A stretch of 64,000 nucleotides of DNA, from assembly GCA_029224185.1 (NCBI GenBank), contig CM055192.1:744001-808000 (forward strand), written 5' to 3'. This DNA is from Karalla daura. Lineage: Eukaryota > Chordata > Actinopteri > Chaetodontiformes > Leiognathidae. The notes under the pieces were generated by a model. The model worked only from the letters and a program-made list of their open reading frames with translations. It was not told the DNA's origin and ran no database searches. Position numbers and translations under genes: made by a program. Positions 34,575 to 64,000 of this stretch are shown one piece after another (within the stretch, counting starts at the first letter, position 1; the number at the start of each line of letters is the position of its first letter).

Positions 34575-36900
34575 TCAAATTGAATCAAATCAAATTTTAT
34601 TTATATGGCACTTTTCGTGCATAAAAGCAATACCAAGACAAAGACATAACCCTCCCACTGCCGTGGTACCCAGAGAGGCAGTAGGCATCCACAGCAGCAC
34701 CCCTGCCCTTAGACCAGAGGCAGATCCCAGTGAGGAGGGTGCCCATGAGGCACCCTCCTCACTGGCATAAGAAATTAAATAAAAGAAAAGCAGTGGGATC
34801 AAACACGTGTGACTAAATAGTAATAAACAAACAAATAGTAGGTAAATCGTAGATAATAGAGTAGATAAATTATATAAACAATTAGATACTTAAATAAATC
34901 GTGCAGCTGAATTCTGCAGTAACTGAAGGTTGATGATACTCTTTGGGGAGACCAGAGAGCAGGGCATTACAATCTAAACGACAAGAGATGAAAGCATGCA
35001 TCACCTCCTTGCTGGCCTGAGAGAGAAACGGGCAGACCCTGGCTGTATTTTTAAGGTGGTAAAAACCAATCTTTGTTATGTTTTTGATGTGCGGGATGAA
35101 ACTAAAATCACACCCAGATTTTTAACAGTTTGTGATGGTTTAAGAACATTTGATTTTGTTAAAAGTTTCTCTCTCTGGCCTTCAGGACCAATAACTAAAA
35201 CCTCTGTTTTGTCCTGGTTGAGCTGCAGGAAATTCGCTGCCATCCATGACTTGATGTCTGAAATGCAGAAAAGGGCATCAATAAGCCCTATGTCATCAGG
35301 AGACATGGCAATGCGCAGTTGTGTATCGTCAGCGTAGCTGTGAAAGCTGATGTTGTTCCTCCTGATGACATCCCCAAGGGAAAGCATGTAGAGTTTAAAA
35401 GAATTGGACCTAAAATGGACTCCTGGGGAACCCCACGCTTGATCTCATGGGTTTCTGAGGAACATGTATCCATACGTAAGAAGAATTGTCGATCTGTGAG
35501 GTAGGAGACGAACCAATTGAGAACAGTACCAGAGAGGCCTACCAGGTTACTCCCAGGTCTGTTTAACAAAATGTCATGGTCTAATGTATCAAAGGCGGCG
35601 GTTAGATCCAGTAGTACCAAGACTGTTTGTTTGTATTTATTCAAGTTGCACCTGATATCATTTAAAATCTTTAAAAGGGCTGTCTCAGTACTGTGGTTCA
35701 TCCTAAAACCAGATTAATGCCTGTCCAAGATGTTGTTTTTGTTTAAAAAAATCTGTAAGTTTTTCTAGAATTTTACTTAAAAATGGTAAGTTGGATATCG
35801 GTTGGTAGTTATTAAGAATAGTGGTGTCTAAATTGCTCTTCAGAAGGGGCTTCACCACTGCTGTTTTAAAGGAGGTGGGGAAGACACCTGTCTGAAGGGA
35901 ATAATTCGCAATGTTTAAAAGCTGTTCCTCAAAGAATCCATAAAATAATTCAAAAAACAGTGTGGGAATTGGATCTAAAAGGCAGGTTGTAGGGTTTACC
36001 TGGGGGAAAACTAGACCAAGGATCCTTGCATCAACCAGGGCAAAACTCTCCAGTATTTCGTCAGGTAAAGACTATGATCCAGATGTGGCAACATTTAAAA
36101 TCTGATGAGATAAAAGACTGGATCTGATGTTGTCAGTTTTTCTCCTGAAGTGGTCTGTAAAATCCTCACAGAGGGTTTCACCCTCAGAGGGTGAGGGATA
36201 CTTTGGTGCAGGCAGTGCCCCTCCAGCCCTAGGTGCAGCTGAAGAGGGCGGCTGGTGGTGACGTCACCATACCGAGGTGGGGGAAGCGGGCTGGCGATAA
36301 TTAGCCGCTTCCCTGTGTCCAGCAAGCGCTCCACGAGGGAGACAAAATCCTGCTTGAGTACCTCCGACTGTCGCATCTTGAGGTCGTTGATGCCGGCCTC
36401 CAGAACCAGCGTGGACCTGCTCGATGCTGGCTCCAAGGTGGCAAAAGGTCTGGCCACCGTGCACTGCCACATGCCTGACCACGGAGGTCCCGACAACCAG
36501 CACAGAGGGGGTGCCCTGCTCCACTGGCTGCCTGGAGGTGCAGCGGGGGCGGGATGGGGCCCGATGGCCGGTGATGCCGAGATGCAGTTGCTCCTGGCCG
36601 ATGGAGGGCAAGGGTCGAGCCGGATGAGTGGACCCTGGGTCCCGGACTGGCGAGAGCCCTGACCAGCAGGATGGACAGGACCTGAGCTGGACGAGGTACC
36701 CACGGGCGGGAACTCAAATCTGTTGTCCAGCGGCAGACCTGGAGGTGGAGGAGGAGGAGATGGATGTGGCCCAGCGCCCCTGAGCACCACCGACCATGGC
36801 TCTTTCGGCCTGCGCGAGTTGAGCTCACCAGGGCTCCACCCTCCCGGGCAGAGCACTGTGACTCCATGCAATGAAGGCAGGAGGTGGAGGGTGCAGATGC
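34575..36900 (-). mobile_element. LINE (L2/CR1-like) with esterase-like ORF1 and reverse transcriptase
   Basis: The reverse strand carries, 5' to 3', an ORF1 with an SGNH-esterase look (VLVVGTSVVRHVAVHGGQTF, then after a frameshift LVLEAGINDLKMRQSEVLKQ; about 36520-36260), RT blocks PIPTLFFKELF and LLKSNLDTTILNNYQPI (about 35960-35800), HSTETALLKILNDIR and LVLLDLTAAFDTLDHDILLN (about 35690-35580), GVPQESILGPILLN, HSYADDTQLRIAMSPDD and FLQLNQDKTEVLVIGPEGQR (about 35430-35180), and a 3' end (AAATCAAATTTTATTTATATGG) near 34600. Frameshifts break it. It is the most complete LINE in the window. Confidence 0.87.
34727..34765. repeat. Perfect 17-bp inverted repeat with 5-base loop
   Basis: The arms CCAGTGAGGAGGGTGCC and GGCACCCTCCTCACTGG are exact reverse complements around CATGA, in the 3' UTR of the LINE. 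Confidence 0.9.
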
Positions 36901-36989
36901 TTTTAGCTTTGCTCCACTCTTTTCAAGATCTTGAATAAACTTTTGTGTTTTTGGAGAGCACTTTTCCTTGTCTGTTTTCTGCTCATCTG

Positions 36990-38062
36990 TTTCCGGCCTA
37001 CAGACTCACATAAGGTAACACATAAGGTAAATTTGGTTTTAACACAAGGCACAAATAACAATCAACCAGCCAAACAGTTTTTTGCCGGTCTTGATGCCTT
37101 TCACAATTTGTTCTCACATTTATGTAAAAGATCAGCATTGTTGTGTGAGGTGGACTGGGCTGTGCGTGTACCAGGAGGTTCTGATGTGAGGTGGACCTTT
37201 AAAAGCTGTGCGGTACATGCCATCCAGGAAAGACACATCGCTCTGTGTGGCTTTTGACAGGATCATGACAGGACTCTATTGTACAAAGTGCAGCCTTGAA
37301 ACAATAACCGGAGGATTTTGATGTGTCATTTCTGCTCGGGGTGTTTCAGTCCATCTTCGGCCTCACAGAACCACTTTTTCAGGTTATGCAAAGCAAGAGG
37401 GTGGACATAAAAAAATTTCACTATCGGATGAGCAACTCGATCAGCGTTCTGAAATCCAAGAACAAACGAGACGTTTACTGGTATTTATGAGGAAACAGTT
37501 CAGACAGGGCCTGTGCCCTGATGTAAATGCTGCCGCCAAGGCTGACAGGATCTGGAACATGGGGTTAACAAGAACCAATAAGGAGACGACTTTTTCCGAC
37601 GTCTTTACTTTTTCCGACATGGAGCACGTGGAGGACCTTCACCTTTTGCATTGTTCCGCAAGCCTGCTCAGCACTTATCCCGTCTTTGATGTGCAGAAAT
37701 TGAGAAATGAGCTGCACACGTTGTACAACAACAAAATGTTTCACAAGCCACCAACAGACCTGCTCCAGCTGCTCATTGAGGATGACATTCAGGGCCCACT
37801 CTCTGAGGCTCTCAGACTACTGCAGCTTATGCTCACCATAATGCTACCAGCACATCAGCAGAGTGCTCATTTTCCTGTCTAAAGAGGATCAAAACCTATT
37901 TGAGGGACAAATGTGGACTGGACAGGCTTGTCAACATATCCAAGATATCCACTGACTCTGTCTTTGTGGAGGACCTAAAGGCCAGTGGGAAGTTCTATAA
38001 CATGGTCATTGATCACGTTGCCAGCATGAGGGACAGGAGAATGGCCTTCCTCCTCAGATAAG
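36990..38062 (+). pseudogene. hAT-family transposase remnant
   Basis: Forward frames give KVNLVLTQGTNNNQPAKQFF, ...FHNLFSHLCKRSALL, GGSDVRWTFKSCAVHAIQE, a long middle frame at 37487-37882, and then in another frame AECSFSCLKRIKTYLRDKCG followed by a helix resembling the hAT C-terminal dimerisation region. At least two frameshifts and an in-frame stop make it inactive. No TIRs were recognised. It could also be a domesticated ZBED-like gene that decayed. Confidence 0.75.
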
Positions 38063-38629
38063 GTGAGCAAAATGTACTTTTGTTCTTTATGCAGCTTAAT
38101 AGTTACTGAACAGCCCATTTAGCAATCTGTGTTATTTTTGATGTGATTATAGTACATATATTGTCTTGCTTGCTTTGATTAAGCATGGGAGTCCATTGAA
38201 GTTGTTCTTTGTTGTTGTTTATGTGGAGAAAATGGGCACCATACACAGCAGCCTGTCTGTCTGAATGCACATATCAGGTGTGCTGTTTATTGCCACTGGT
38301 CCTGGGTTGTTGTGTTGCTGTATAATGAACATTTACATTTATTATTACACATATATAAATGGCAAGGAAAAGTGAAAAGCATTTGTGTATCTCACACAGA
38401 GCATACAAGTCTTGCTTGATGTGGCTCAGCTTCTAATTGAGTGTGTGAATGAATTAACATCTTTCAAATGTGTGCTGTGCATTAAGAAGCTGCATGTGCT
38501 TTTCGGAAGGTGGTGCATAAATTCATGAGATGTTTAAGAGGAGTGTGTGTGTGCCGCTGTGGTCCCAGTGAATGAGCCTAAACTCGCCTCTGCGCTCTCA
38601 GATGGCTGCTGTTTGTCAGACACTTTAGA

Positions 38630-38632
38630 GCA

Positions 38633-38664
<32 letters not shown>

Positions 38665-38666
38665 AG
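38630..38666. repeat. (GA)n-rich microsatellite
   Basis: GAGAGA tracts with AAA and GGG interruptions. Confidence 0.85.
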
Positions 38667-39304
38667 CATCTGTGCTTAAAGTGTCTATTTGGTAATACGC
38701 ATGAGTAAGTCCTGGTACAATAATGCAGGGTGCTCTAATAGTTCATTACATGAAATAGCAACATAGGATTTTCTGACCCCACCCCCTAAAATATACTGAG
38801 CTTGGCTTCACTTGGCTTTCTCAGAAATTTTTCCCACACCATACCACAGTGAAGACCAGTTTGTTAAAGCTTTTGCTCAGTGGAAAATTACATTTTCTTA
38901 TGTATCAAACCTCTTGACAGACAGAAAAGGCAGAACATACTTTTCTGAAGTAGGAAGCAAGGAAGGAAAAACTTACATTTCAGCCCATTAATGAAAAAAG
39001 TGAGCAAGCCAAAAGAAAGCAAAAAATAAAATAAGGTGCACACTGCATTTACACACCATACTACTATTCGCCTGCACATGGGTCAGAGCAAAGCTCATGA
39101 AGAGTCAGGAGACCATCAGCATCACCACAGAGAGTTAACTGCAGTGCATGAGCAGTGAGGAGTAATGATGGCACAGTGGGAGAACAGAAGAGAACAGAAA
39201 ACTTTGTTTAATTTTGGTCAGGGTAAGTACAGCTTCCTTTCCAGGCTGCGATCAGTAATCCCATGCTGTCTGCTCCCAATCATACTTGGGTGACTCAAAT
39301 CAAA

Positions 39305-62835
<23,531 letters not shown>

Positions 62836-64000
62836 CTAGAGGACAAAAGTATGCGTTAGTAGCACAGACAGTGAAAGAATAGAGGCAGTAGTAGCTTCAT
62901 GTGGCAGTGCTGATGAAGATCTTAATGAAATAGAGGGTTAGGGTTAGGCAACAGCAAAGCAAGGTTTTCAATGGATATATATGAATAACATTGAACAGGC
63001 AATTTACAACACATTTCTTTTCACCTATTTTGTGCTGATATTCGTGTTGAGCACAACCATGCTTAGTAAATTCTCGACAGTCATTCTCAACCAATCCTTA
63101 TCCCACACATTTAGTCTCAAAAACATAAACGTAAACTCAGCTCTTTGTCTAGTTCCTTTAATGTACTTTTTCCAGATTTGGAGTTATGTAAGTCTTTGCT
63201 GTATTGCATCTCTCAGAAGGTAGTGGGCCAACCATGGAATGGCAAGAACGCTCCAACTGAAAGTGGGAACAAAGCAAGCTTTGATAGCAGCTCAGATGTG
63301 GGTTGGCAGCTCAGCAAAATGGGGAAGGACAGAACCTCCGTACAAATATTTGAACACATGAATTTTAACAGTGAGATTGTGAAGCCTTTAAGAAATCCAA
63401 CATTATTTTAGTACATCCAGTTTAGATGTGAATAAAAAAAGCCTCAAAATAGAAGTGAAAACATATTTCTAAAAGGGGACATTGTGGTGTTCCATATTTT
63501 AGAACACATTTACAGTGTTATATGTGCAGTGTTATATGTCCACGATGAACCTTTGGCATAACATGAGCCATAGGGATATAACCCAACAAGATGGCACATG
63601 CTTTTCAGTCTCCCTGAATGTGAGGTAATGAGATCTCTGTAAGAGATGCACCCACTTTCTGCACTACTTTTTTTTTTTTATTTTCTCCTGTTCTGCTCCT
63701 GCACTTTAAACGGTCACAACAGAGTTATGACATTTGATTGACATATGTCGTTTATTATCAAACAGTGGGAATAAATGAAGAGGAAGGGCCTTGTGTATAT
63801 GCATAGCAGACGATGCAATTATACTGGCGGCATACACTGTGTAGTTAACTCATTCATTGTTAAAATGTTACCAAGACTAATTTTGAATAACTTTCTTGCA
63901 CTTTGGGACTAAAAAAACCTTCCAAACTCAGTATGCTCAAGCTGTATTCACATAGAAAAAACAGGTTATGAGAACTACTGAGTATAGGTAAGGTTTTCAT
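62836..64000. other. Gene B intron, no further exon seen
   Basis: The reverse strand was searched for a splice-bounded glycine-loop exon; none was found. Short ORFs here have no family signature. Confidence 0.5.

Overview
The window is nuclear DNA of a vertebrate, almost certainly a teleost fish. Small exons with GT/AG junctions are scattered through long introns. Most of the rest is debris of repeat types common in fish: L2/CR1-like, RTE-like and R2/R4-like LINEs, Ty3/Gypsy pieces, hAT- and Harbinger-like DNA elements, and CA, TA and GA microsatellites. There is no prokaryotic signal, no CRISPR array, and no rRNA or tRNA gene that I can support.

Two host genes point at each other. Gene A (+) supplies the last 270 or so residues of a conserved protein in about ten exons between 6176 and 21155, ending in TGA. 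I do not recognise its name. It has a basic segment, an Arg-Ser-x-Ser-Asp-Pro site that could bind 14-3-3, and a compact C-terminal domain. Its 5' exons lie before base 1. Gene B (-) is a TESK/LIMK-family protein kinase in seven exons between 62835 and 39305. The catalytic Lys, alpha-C Glu, HRD, DFG and APE are all present, and it stops soon after the kinase domain. Its 5' exons, with the glycine loop, lie beyond base 64000.

The region from 21.2 to 39.3 kb, between the two 3' ends, holds the 3' UTR of gene A, a Harbinger-like MITE with perfect 20-bp TIRs and TAA duplications (24246-24935), a rearranged Gypsy element (25.1-27.2 kb), a second Gypsy fragment (30.5-31.6 kb), a LINE with an esterase-like ORF1 and a reverse transcriptase (34.4-36.9 kb), and a broken hAT transposase (37.0-38.1 kb).

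The introns of gene B are the richest part. A 930-bp MITE with an 8-bp duplication splits a LINE (44.3-45.3 kb). A small MITE ends 10 bp from a splice donor (52.0 kb), and a 1-kb element carries 'GGGCCCTGTTCCATAAAGCAGG' ends (52.8-53.8 kb). A composite element of about 4.9 kb (55325-60264) has very long inverted repeats built from ~185-bp tandem units and encloses a decayed MULE-like transposase; a solo LTR with perfect 5-bp duplications (57307-57641) is nested inside it. Next to it, a LINE endonuclease remnant is split by a (TA)n hairpin with 41-bp perfect arms. Both host genes look intact in the exons that can be read.
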